From NCBI GenBank assembly GCA_023846275.1, contig JAIUJO010000230.1, positions 255,501 through 319,500 on the forward strand: DNA of 64,000 nucleotides, read 5' to 3'. Position 1 is the first letter of the stretch; each line of letters starts with the position of its first letter. Under the pieces are notes generated by a model that saw only the letters and a program-made list of their open reading frames with translations, was not told where the DNA came from and searched no databases. Below, in pieces: positions 49,480-62,100 of this stretch. The DNA is from Vanilla planifolia. Lineage: Eukaryota; Streptophyta; Magnoliopsida; Asparagales; Orchidaceae. A program made the position numbers and the translations under genes.

Positions 49480-51650
49480 TTAAATAAAACAAATAAGACC
49501 TAAAGTGAAGGTAATGCCCATAACTATGGGTCTTCAATTATGCAACCGTATGCAAATTAGAAATTAATACATTTTAGTGAATAGTAGTGTGTTATTGAAT
49601 CTATACTAAGATTGAGAAAATATACAGTTAGAGTTAGCAAGTTGCTTGATGTAAGTATTGAAACCAACTTGCTAAACATATAGTGGAGCTTAGTATACAT
49701 AGAATATAATAATGTGCCATATCTCTTGCTAAAAAGCCTACAATAAAAAATTCATCTCACATAATGATGGAGCATTAATTCAAGATAAATGCAAAGTTGT
49801 TCTTAATATAGAGAAATTATATCTTATATTTTGCCAATATAGAGGGCATGATATTTAAAATATGGAATATTTTCATATTACATGGGCTTAGAATTAAGCT
49901 ATTCAAGAGTTTTGTCTATTTTGTATAATTCAAATATTGTTCTCGAAAGATAGGCACTTCTACTTTTTAGTGCTACTATTCTTGTGCATTAAAAATCATA
50001 ACATAAAAAAAGTTGAGCAAGAATAGGTGTTGAGAACTATTCATCTTAGTGTATGATTTCCTGGATGAAGAAAGTCTGCAACAATGTAACTTCTATAAAA
50101 ATATAGTATTATTATGATGTAACATTTCTTTAAATCATAAGATTATGTAAGAAAAAATTGTCTAACATTATAACATGCTAATTTTGGAAGCTCACACAAG
50201 TTTGATGGTTCACAAAGAATTTTAGACAACATACTAATATGATCTTTGTTGATTGTATTATCATCAATTTACCTTTGGTTATCGTTAATGCTATTCATCT
50301 TATGATATAGTTGTATTGTGAAATTTTTTTGTTAGTAGAATAGGTAGAATGAATATTAAAATATAAGGATAGGAAAAGCATCTCAACTCTTTTACTAAAT
50401 AGACTCAATCCTTGTTTACATTGGACTAATATGATTGGCATCTTTCAATACAAACATACTTTCATAATGATATGGACATGAACATGACACATGAAAATAA
50501 GGAAGAGCATAACAAGAACTTTGTCTTCATATTGCAATCATACACACAAAGCTTACCCACTTCCATAATCGTAATGGAATTTTCACCATTTTGGTAAATG
50601 ACATCAAGAACTTCTATTTCAGCTGTCCTACTAAATTTTTAGAAGAAAAATTCAATAGCCTATAAAGCAATGTATAGCACACTTATTAGATGAGTAAAAA
50701 AGTTAATTATCCCAAATATTGTTTAAAGTCGAGTAAGTGAATGTCAAAGATATGAATGAATATGATTTGTAGCAATTTAAAAATGAGACAAAGACAATTG
50801 ATATTCTATCATAATCACTTCTAACAAGAAATCCCAAACACAAAGAATAAAAACATATTATAAAATACTGATGAACGAAGATGTGGTTCAGACTACCAAA
50901 TCCTTGTTTCTTGCTAGAAGGGTTTTTATGATTAATGTAGTACTTAAGGCTAACGACATATGCACTCTTAGTGACAAGATGTTCATAAAAGGGACTATCA
51001 TTGCACTTAATTTCATAAGTTGAACCTTTTTTTTTGGTGGCATAGCTAAAAGTCAATATAATGCCCAATGATTTATGAGATTTAGAACTCAAGGGATTAA
51101 GAATTTGGCCAAACATTATTAATGTAGTATATGTATTAGGAACTCCTATAACAAGATTTACGGTAGAAGGTAATGATTAAAAGTATGACAATAATGGTGG
51201 AGATAAATTCAAATCATAATTTAGATGTTAGGTAATCACCTAAAATACATGGATAACAAACTATGATTGTGTAATCTTTTAGATGAAGAAAACATTATTT
51301 CTGGAAATATAATGCCAATATTAAAAAGGATCTTTCTATTTATTCCATCATAGGGCTTTAAAAAGATTGTAATTTTAAGCATTAATTCAAAAGAAAAGCC
51401 AACTAAACTAACACTCTTAATGTAAACATGCAAAAATTATAACTTTTGTAAGAAAGGATGAAAATATAATAAGGAAATTATTTGAAACATTAAAAATTAC
51501 ATTTAAATAAAACATACAATATATTAATAAAAATAAATAAAATTCAATAGTGCAATTCAATTATTTTAATAACTTAAGTTATCTTACATCAATCAACATT
51601 ATTACATGAAACTTTATCATGTGGTGTGTTAAGTAAATCTTCATCAAACT
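49480..51650. other. Duplicated non-LINE spacer, right copy
   Basis: Partner of 37.67-39.8 kb. It contains the longest open frame of the window, 137 codons on the minus strand at 50703-51116, which shares HKSLGIIL and the nearby PLS residues with the other copy. I do not recognise a family. Codon use follows the local A+T richness, and the flanks hold no promoter or poly(A) signal that I can argue for. Confidence 0.45.
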
Positions 51651-54600
51651 TACCATTGGTCTTATGATCATGCAAAACAACTAAATTAATATTGCATAAC
51701 TGGTGGAAAAAAATATAGTTTAAAATCTTATCAAAAGGTCAATTGTGTTTTTTTATCAAAGCTTATTTTAAGTAATTGAAATAACCGTTATGATTTAAAA
51801 ACACTACTTGTAGCATTGCCACATTTGACTTCTCTACCATTGTTTCTTTTTTAACATTTTCCTACAACCCACATTATGTCTTCACATTATTGAATTTTGA
51901 ATGCAGGCATGATGTTAGCACATTTTCTATGTGTTCTTTTTAAATTATTCTTGAGCAATAGTGTTTTAGCAACTCCATGGATGGCTTCACTATCATGTAC
52001 CTGTCAATATTATTACGCTTCGCATCGGCCAAGTAGCTCCCACAAGAGTTAAAGTTTTAAGTGACTTTCTCCTTTACTTCCAAACCAATAATTAACATAG
52101 CAATGTAATTGCATCTAAACTACTTCAACATTAGTTGAAATCGTAAATGGCTTATGAAGTGTCGAATACATTTCTTGGACTATGTGTAACTATATTGAAG
52201 GCATAATTTTAAAATTATTTTCATTTAAATTTAACTAAATTTTAATGTATTTCCTATAACACTTGTAGCCTACTATTTTTACATTTGGTATTTTTTTTGG
52301 ATGGTTAGATTCTAATTATAAAAAATTAAATTACAAAATATTTGACCATTTTGGAGTTGTCTTATGAAAATAGTAGCCTTGAAAGATGTGAACATTTGCA
52401 CTGAATATTCTAAACATGAGTATCTGAAATTATGCCTTAGTTTCATGACTTTTTATTCTACTCAAATTATAAAATGGTTCATGTCAAACATTTATGTCTT
52501 AAATTACATAATTCTCTACCAAAATCCATTTGATTATTTTGTGCAACCTCTTAATATATTTAAATTTTTTTAGAAGTTAAATTTTTATTAATGAGAACTT
52601 AAATATTTATTTAGGATTATCTAAATTAAATTTACAAATATTAATCCTATTGTACTTCTTAGACCCATTTCAATGAAAATTGATGAAGCCATTCAAGTTA
52701 AAAAAACTTAAAAATATCGTATGGGTATTAACTATGGAAATTACATACATAATATTTTGTGTGATGGATTTGTATGGCTACATTTATAATATACTCTAAA
52801 AGAACTTAGTTATGTCATGTAAGTACTTAGCATTTTGGCCATGTAGGTTCTATCACTTAAAATATCCATCTTATTAATCAATACTCCATTTTTACATTTA
52901 ATCAACAATAAACTCAAATGTGAACTTTTGAATTTTTTTTAATACAACTACAAACCTGAAGAGCTTTCTAAAATTTATGAACCTATGTTTACATCTAAGT
53001 GAATAGCCATCAACGTCTCAATAATGTCCGATTAATTCTAATTCTTATTATAGGAATAAAACTTTTAAATATTATCTTTTGAAGACATATCCACCTAAGT
53101 TTATCTATCTTAAGCTTAATCTAACTACAACATTAAAAGAAAAATAATTGTATTTTTGTTCCTCCAAAAAATTTTCTTGTCCCTGATTTCAAATATAACG
53201 CTGAGCATAATGTTTATTTGCCTATTTGTTTGAATTTATTTTGATAAAGCAATTAGTCACATCTTTATAATAAAAATTGAACTCAATGAAATTTTTTGAA
53301 GTATAAATACATAATGTAATATTCTTAGTTGGGTTAACTAATATAAGAAAACTTATTTTACAAGGTTAATAGTGATCTTTCTTTAGTTCTTTTACATTTG
53401 TACTACTTATTCCTTTGCAATGGTTTATGTATAAGGAATGTTTTTTATTCATGAAGGTTAGCATTCTGATACATAGATTCTTACTATTAACATGATAAAA
53501 ACCTTTATGAATGAAAGTATCAAATTTTGTTTATAATATTTGATTTCTCCATCATGGTGATTTTTTGCACAAACATGCAATTAGAGAGGAGCAAAAAGGT
53601 TGGCCATACTTCCTTTTTCTTTTTAGTTTCACACCTTTTTTTAATCATTTTGACCTAAGTGTAATACCTAAATCAAGTTTGCAGAAATCACTTCCTACCT
53701 TTGTCTTCATAATTCTTGATTTCATATTTATCAGTAATAAAACATTTGTGATACTTTTATGCATAATATATATTTCATTGATATAATATTTATTTATTAT
53801 TAATAAACTATATGTTTTATTATTTTAATTTATTTTTCTTTGTATTTTTAAATTTTTTCAATAAAAGTGCAATGTTTTATGGAAAATTGTACAAAATAGT
53901 TTGATAATTTTTTAGATATTTTGTAATGTCTACTATTTCAATTTTTTGGCATTAAAAACTTTAGTTTTACTTTTATTTTGTAAAACATGTTTTCTTATTT
54001 CATTTATTGATTTTGTGCTATGAATATATTTGTAATATTATATGTTTTGTGTTCTCATTCTTTTATTTTGCTTAATTCTTTCATTTTTTTAAATCATGTT
54101 TTTTCTTTTATTTTTAATGGTATGTAAATTAGTTCTTTATATGTTATTCAATTTTAATGCTATATATGCATAAAGGAGATGAATTTTTTAGTTTTAACTA
54201 TTGTAAAAGTAAACTAGTTTTTCTCTTCCTAGTTTTATGTAAATTATTTTTTGTCATTTCCTTCACAATTTTGATTAGTTGGATGTTTTGACATAACGAT
54301 CACTTTTTTCTTTTCTCGACAAATCCATTTATATTGCCCCATTCATAGACATTCCTAACTTGCAAAAGAAAGTGCAAAAAAATTATGTAAATAGATCAAA
54401 TGCTAGAATCTTTTTTTTATTTTTATTCCACTAATTATATTTTAAGTGAATTTTACTTTTTCTAAACATATTTCTTTCCTCCAAAATACAAAACTATTTT
54501 TATTAATAAATTGTTAAAACTTTTTTATTAATTGAATGTTAAATTTTTCCTAAAAAAATAAATAATATTTCAACTTGAATTAAAATATGCAATGATCATG

Positions 54601-57600
54601 AGAATTATGATTTAAAAATTTCTAAAATATTTAAATTATTCAGTAATAATTTCAAATAATTTTATTTTTTGTAGTAAATTAATGGAAAATATGCTAGTAT
54701 AATCAAAGATGCACATAACATCATTAAATTAAAGAAAATATAGGTGCAATATATTATGCTAAAAATATTAGTGTGTTATAAACTATTAATGAAAATACTC
54801 TGTAGATAAACTATTTTGTAATTCTATGATATTTAAAAACATATTTCGTATGTCCCTGTAATTTCAAAATTTTATTAAAAATAATATTAATTGAAAAAGA
54901 CAGAATAAATATGTATAACAGAATATTAAAAAAAAATTGGTGAAAGAACTAATGAAAAATTAGCTAAATGATAAAAGAAGATTGTTCAATGAAAAATAAG
55001 AAAAAATGCTATTAATATTGAACAAGGGAAATGTATAGAAAGAAATAAATTAAATATCATAAGATAAATAGTAAATAAATATCATTTAATTAAAAATTTT
55101 CTTTGACAAGATAATACTAAATAGTCATGAAATGAGTGCAGCTCAATTTTAAAACTTGTATCTTATATTACAAAAAAAATTTTGGAAACTAAATCAATAA
55201 AAAGTTTATAATATAAAAAAAGAATTACTAAATAAGAAAACCATTAAAATTGCCTTAAATAATTATTACCAAATGCATTAGAAATCAATAAAAATTTCTA
55301 TTGTAATTTAATAGTTTCAAACTATTTAATATAAATCTTTGAAAAAATCAAAAAGATATATGATTTTAAAAAATAATTTATTATTTATAACTTGAATAAT
55401 ACTATTCAATATATCGAGTAGTTATAACAAAAATTTAATAGAAAATAAAAAAACAAAAATAAAATAATTATCATAAAAAAACTAACAAATTAAAGTTACT
55501 AAACTTTAAGGAAAAAAATTAATCATTATTTTGTAATAACTTCTACGTATTCAAAACATTATTGACATTATGTTAATAAAATAATATATTAAAATGTTGC
55601 TTGATATCATAAATAGTTAAATTAGTTTCTAGCAATCTTTAAGATATCAAAAATAGTAAAAATATAAAATATTTATAAATATGTTATATAAGTTGTGAAA
55701 GGATAATTTTTCTTTACTTATAAATATTAAATATTAAAATATTAATTTTTGTCAAAAAGATTTTCTATTAGTTCAAGTATCATAAATGGCATTTTAGAAA
55801 TAAGAAAGTCATAGATGTTAAAATGATTTGTCGCATGAAAAATAATTATTTAAAAATATAATCTCAAAAGCTTGTGAAAATATAGAAACATGCAAAAAGA
55901 TATATTATGAACCTTAAAAAGTGCTATATGCAATTTTAATATTAACAAAATATATTTTTGAAACAAGAACATTAAAATAAATTATAAATACATAATTTAT
56001 TAAAAGTTTTAAATTTTTGAAAAAATTTTCATAATTTTTTTAAACCAAAATTTTTAAAAAGGATTTTAATATGAAATATATAAACCAAAAAGTTTTAATG
56101 ATTTAAAAATTTTAGATTATGTGATCCAAGAAAAACAATTTATGAAATTAAATATGTGAGCACAAATTCTAAAACATAAATTAAATAATTCAAAACTATG
56201 TTAAATCATGTCAATTAAAACAAAAGTATAATAGAAGTTAAAAATATGTCAATTATGAGGACAATGTAATTTTGAAAGAATTCGCATTGTAAGAAAAAAT
56301 TTTAAAAATATGATTATTTTACAAATAATCAAGATAAGCAGTAACAATAATATTTCAGCAAAGGGTTTTCATTTCACTACAGTAAACAAATACCCTATCA
56401 CTATTAAAAATACTTAAACATTAAAAAAAATTGTGTAATTTAAAGAGTTGTTTGTTATATAAACATGATAAGAGTAATTATAAAATACAAAAAAAGTGAC
56501 ATCAAAATTATAAAAGTATTTCTAAAATGCTCGATATATTTACATAATACATCATATAGTTGTAGAACAACGTAATAAAAAATCTTGTTATTTAAATTAA
56601 AAGATAATATGTTTAAAAATATATAGAAATGATTATGACAATTGAATACTTAATATCTTAGAAACTATTTCTAACTTAAATATCAAAATTATCCACCTCA
56701 AAAAAGCAAACACATTTTGAAAAATAGAAACAAAAATTAACTTATAATAAAATTGTTAAGAAAAAATGCATGTTACCAGTAAAAACTTAATGTACAAAGG
56801 TAACAATTGCACAACCAACTCGTATGAAATTAACCTTAAGAAAGGCTTAATACCTTAAAATGCATTTCTACATCGATATTTAATAATTTTTTTTTGGTGG
56901 ATGTGTTGTAAATATATTCTATAATATATTAATTGTTTTATTTTTTTAATTCCGTAATGATATAAAAAATTAAAAAAATAAAAGATATTATTATGACCAT
57001 TAAAATTTAAAAATATATGAAAATAATTGGAAATAATATCCCACAAAATTGAATATTGATAATTTTCTTATGAATAAAGAGTACTCAATATGTTTAAGTG
57101 TTATTGTAAAATAACTCAAAAACTTTATACCAATAATTATTGCATAACATTTTAATGACAAAATATAAATTAAAATGAGAAAGAAAATCATTGAAGGTTT
57201 TAATAAAAAATTGTAGAAAATAGAATATAACTTCAATGTGCTTGTGCTAATTCAAAATTGAATGTAATGAACAAAATTAAAAATCAAAATTATCAAGGTA
57301 ATAAAATATTTTTAAAAAACTAAATAGTAGAATTATTTGAAATTAAAAAAACTCATTTAGTGACATAATTATGAAAATGAACTTGTGGAAACACTTATAA
57401 AACTTTTCTAATAATATAAGCATTATGAAAGCTTTAAAAAGAATGGGTTAAGAAAACTAGTAAAGAAAGATAAAGGAAATCGTTAACAAAAAATTTATAC
57501 TATAAAAATGGTAATTATCACAAAAAATAAAAGTCATCATAGTTAAAAATAGATAAAATATTTAAAAATCATATAATTATTATCAAAATATAATACAAAA

Positions 57601-57790
57601 ATACTCAAAACAATCTCTAAAAAATTTAAACAATAAATTATGTAAAAATTTTAAAAAATAGAAACTATCGATGTCAAAAAACATGTACCTGATTGCAAAA
57701 ATACTAAATTATAAGAATAAACCAATCATAACCTCAATATATTGACAACATAGTGATAACAATCTTCTCTATGATATCAATTTATCAAAT
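51600..57790. repeat. S block, right copy (about 6.1 kb)
   Basis: Full-length partner of 15.7-22.0 kb; its first 2 kb also matches 39.8-41.75 kb. The offset to the left copy stays between 35.8 and 36.7 kb, so only modest insertions or deletions separate them. The 54-57.8 kb part is extremely A+T-rich and gene-free. Open frames at 53565-53786, 56855-57046 and 57000-57236 carry no known motif. Confidence 0.65.
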
Positions 57791-59190
57791 ACTGATTTAT
57801 AATTAAAATGTTTTTTAAAAATAATAAAAAATAATTAATCCAAAAATTTTAAACTATTCCATTAGGCTTCTAATTAGTTAACTCTTTTAATATTTCAAAT
57901 ATAGAGAAGCTCTTAAGTAAAATTAAAATTAGAACAAATATTTTACAATAAACATTCGTGAAATATTTATAAATCTAGATTTTTTTTTACAGATTTATGC
58001 ATAGTTAACAAATTTAAAATATAAATTATTTAAGGAATATAAATTTGTTAATATCATAGTTGGTTTAAAAATTTAAAACTATAAGAGCAAAATAAGAACC
58101 AAAATTTGTTATAATAATAAAAAAAGTACTGTCATTCATCTAAAATAAAAAATTATAACATCACTAAAATCTACAAAATTATGTTTATGAAAATTTTTTA
58201 GCTCTGAATATGTTAAGAAAATGGATTCAATTGGACAAAATATTTAGAAACATCAGACTAAAAAATTTCTTTTCCAAACTTCTTTCAACATTCAAACTCA
58301 ATGCTGCTTATTTTCAAAAACAATATAAGAGTTTTTAATTTGTTAGTAAATCTCTCTTGTTAGAATAATATAATAAGAGAATTTCATAACATCAAAACTT
58401 TTTAGTTATCTGATTTAAACAAGTGTTTGCCCACTCCAACGCACTACATTAAGCAATATTAAGCAAATCATACTTCTTTAACATAATGTATTGTATGAAT
58501 CTATATGATTGTATAATACAACGCACTACATTAATCATATGATCTGATATCAATTTATAATCAATGCAGTTGGTATAAAAAAATGTTAACATACCATATG
58601 AATTTCTTATGGTAAGCAAAAGTGAGTAGAGCTTAGAATTCAATAAAAGTTTATCATACCATACAAATTTCTTTATTTTACTTAAGTTTACTTGAACAAG
58701 ATGATTACATGGTCGAAACTAATATTTATATATTGTATTATTCTTTTTGTTTAACTTAATAATGTTAAGAACATCACCAATACACAAATCATAATATTCA
58801 TTATACCATTGCATGTTATATGATGCTGATATACCACATTTTCAAAAGTTTAATTTTGATTTGAGTGATTTTATTGTAGGGTATTTGTCAACTATATTAC
58901 TAATAGGTTTGAGTTTTTCTTCTAGCCTTTTAATGGAATGGCTTTTCTTTATTTGAATATTTCTATCGTATTGTTTTAATCTTAGTAAAAAGTGGTTCCA
59001 TCCAATTTTATTAGTTCCACATGTTACCTCAGATCTAATAGTCTACTCCTAAAGTTGTCTCTTTTCTCCAATAGCTATTCATATTGTATGAAACTTGATC
59101 ATGTGGTGCATTTAGTCATGCAAATGTTTTAATTTCAAATTTGAAAAATCTTGCAAAGTGTAGTTGAGCAACATGTTTTATTTATAAGTT
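57790..59190. other. 1.4-kb stretch present only in the right copy
   Basis: In the left copy the S block passes directly into copia-linked sequence at about 22.01 kb. Here 1.4 kb intervenes. It contains an exact 16-base direct repeat, CAACGCACTACATTAA, at 58437-58452 and 58519-58534, 82 bases apart. No coding motif was seen. It may be an insertion in this copy or a deletion in the other. Confidence 0.5.
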
Positions 59191-62100
59191 AGGAAAAATG
59201 TCTTACTCCAAAGGAACACTTAGTTTCTTGATCACACAATTATCTTTTCCATTATTATTCCATAAATTGTTACGTCTACATATTTAATTAGCTGACATGT
59301 TCTTCTAACATTAATCTCCTTCCAATGTTGTTCACCTATCACACTTAAAAGCAAATTTAGATGATCAATTATTATGCTACTAAAATAGGTTGTTATTATC
59401 AAAATATCTTAGAGTATTACTCTTTAGATCGATAACCTCTTGTTTTTTTATTACTTTCATTCTACGTTTGTCATAAAGTAATTAAATGTAGTGCAAGAAA
59501 GTATTTGCTAAATATTATCAAGTGAAGCTAGATTTGTTAGTAATAAAAGCACATGGATGGGGTCCCTTTGACTCAAGGAACTACTCTTAAAACCAACATT
59601 AATGTCTCATACATTTTTCATCATAAAAAAGTCTTCTAACGCTATATAATAAATCTTTCCTAAGCAACTTCATTAGGATGTCAACTAGTTGCTTGTTGTT
59701 AGCAACAAATTAAATGTCTGTCGCATTTCATTCTGTGTGGTTCATGATGAAATGGTTCCTAAAATAAATTTTTTTTCCTTAAAGTACAAAATAATTTTTT
59801 AAGTCAGGCAAATGGCACACATATTGCTTTCTTTTATGAGTATTCTTTTGCAAATGTAATCCCATGTCTACTAGTTTCCAATTTAACCACAAAATTAGTT
59901 CCTAAAATGTCCAATACTATATATTATGTTTCATTCGTTGCAAGCAATAATTCGATGTTTTCTAATAGATCATGAGTGTAAGGTGTGCCAAAAAATTATT
60001 AAATACCTATAATGCTTTCCTTATGTACTCTTGAACCTACATAATCTTTTTAGCTTTATCTTTTGAGAAAAGGCATAACTTAAATTTGTGTTACAAAAAC
60101 ACTAATATCTTTGTGCCAAGCATGTACCAAAAGATTCTTTGTATAGATTCTAAATCAAACTCCTTGGAGCTTTTGTTTAATTGATTAAAAGAGTTCCATT
60201 ATAAAAACTTTCTTAGGTCTTCTTGTAATTACATAAAGAACATATTATCCCCTGGTATATGTTGAAATCTATTTGTTTTCCTTTCACTTGTTTAATGCTT
60301 TGGTGGAGACACTTGAAAGTAGTAATAGGTTTGAGGTTCTCAAGGTCAAGCATTAATAACATCTCATTTAAATACTTCATTTACTATACAAGGATATCTT
60401 TCTCATATTATTTAACTTTCAATAAAAAAATAGGCAACTTAAGCCATGATATTAATCTAAAATCCTACACCCATAAGCTTACAAAATCATTCACATAAGA
60501 GCAAGTTGGTTGATCCAAAAAAGAAATTGTCTACAAAACCATGGACTAGAAGAAGTCCATTAGTGTAGTTCTTTATGAACAAAGTTAAATCTACATTTTG
60601 ATCTTGAAATAATGTTCGAGTAGAAATCTATTATGTTTTTCATGCCAGGATCATTGCTCTTGTCGCAAATCATACAAGTATTTAATTAACTTATGCAGAA
60701 GATTTTGAGGAAGACAATGTTGAAAGCAATCCAAATATTCTTCATACACTTCCTCCTAAACAAAAAAATTTATGAATTTTCTCTTGACATTCATTTGCTA
60801 TAGTTAAAATACATTGTAATAAGAAAACCTAATAATCACCATCTTGCCTTTGACCTTACGATTAATTCAAGTGTTCCTTCTAAGTATAGCATTTCCAATT
60901 GATTATAACACTTTTCCACTAGCCTTTCCATATTGTAAATGATAACCACAAGACCAATTTGTTTTTATTTTTTAATTGCGATTTTTTATGACTATATTGT
61001 GGTGACAAATCCTACATAACTATTCCAAAGAATTCATTCTAACAAAGAAGTTAAAATCATCTAATAGCCCAAGAAAAAAAATTCATTCCTCCAGGCTTCA
61101 CCTGTATTTTGAGGAATAGGTTTTAAGTTGATGCAGCCTACATAATTTCTTTTTAAATAGAGGCATCTATTTGTACTTAACAAGATAGGTCACTTAGAAT
61201 TCAATCACTAAGATGATTTTTATTGCATATTAACTCCTTTGATGCAACCATATCCATCTTTTTGAAATTTAAACATATCATTTATAATCTTTATGCAAGA
61301 TACAAGGATGCCTTTCTCATCTTTCTTATCTTGTAATCCAAGAAAATAAGAAAACTCCCACATTATGTTAATATCAAATCCTACAGAAACAAGCTTACTA
61401 ATTCATTCACATAAATCAAAGTTGGTTGATGCAAATTTGATACCATCTACATAATCTTGGACTTAAAGACGTTCATCAGTGCAATTCCTTTTGACAAAGC
61501 CCTATATGAATTCCCTTCATAAAATAATATTTAAGAAACAATTTACTAAGTTTGACATAGCATAATCTTTTTTGGTCATCCATTTTTTTTTTCAAAATCT
61601 TACATGTCTTCCAAATCTTCCAGTCCTTTTATGTATAATTTCATCAACCACAACTTGAGTGGATTCCACTACAACTAAGTTTTCCTTGTTAAACTTCTTA
61701 TAGGTCTATCTATTTTAAGAAAATTGTAAACAGATAGGCTCCATTAACTTAGTTTTTAATCTCCAATTTCTATCCTAATTTTTGATGTAACACTTCCATC
61801 CAAAAAAGACTAATTTTTAATTTTCAGGACACTTTTTATTCCAACATAATGTAGTATTTTATTCATTATTTGTTTAATAATAAATATATTTAGACATTGA
61901 GAAAAATATAATGTCTTGAATTATTTTGACATTATGGATTAGAGATTCTATACCACCAAAAAAAAGTAATAGAAGTTGTCAATGCTTTAAGAGGAGAGTG
62001 GCATCGTTCAATTCATAACATTGAAGGATCATAACTAAGTATTTAGATATATAATTGAGAGATAAATGTTATATCTATAACACATAGAAGGAATATTATT

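Larger units (their letters stand above)
47190..49480 (+). mobile_element. L1-type LINE, copy 2 (3' part: RT, thumb, zf-RVT-like, tail)
   Basis: This is the 3' part of the same LINE as at 34.3-37.7 kb, on the plus strand. It keeps RT (47.2-48.1 kb), the thumb (about 48.3-48.42 kb), a zf-RVT-like domain (48.86-49.03 kb) and a C-terminal tail (about 49.38-49.45 kb). ORF1 and the endonuclease are absent. Because similarity to copy 1 continues for kilobases beyond the LINE, the missing 5' part reflects the duplication breakpoint at about 47.19 kb and not necessarily truncated insertion. The frames carry many stops. Confidence 0.75.

Noticed and set aside
50703-51116. 137-codon open frame as a host gene
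   Set aside because: No known domain, no argued promoter or introns, and it lies inside a duplicated decayed segment whose other copy is not open over the same length.
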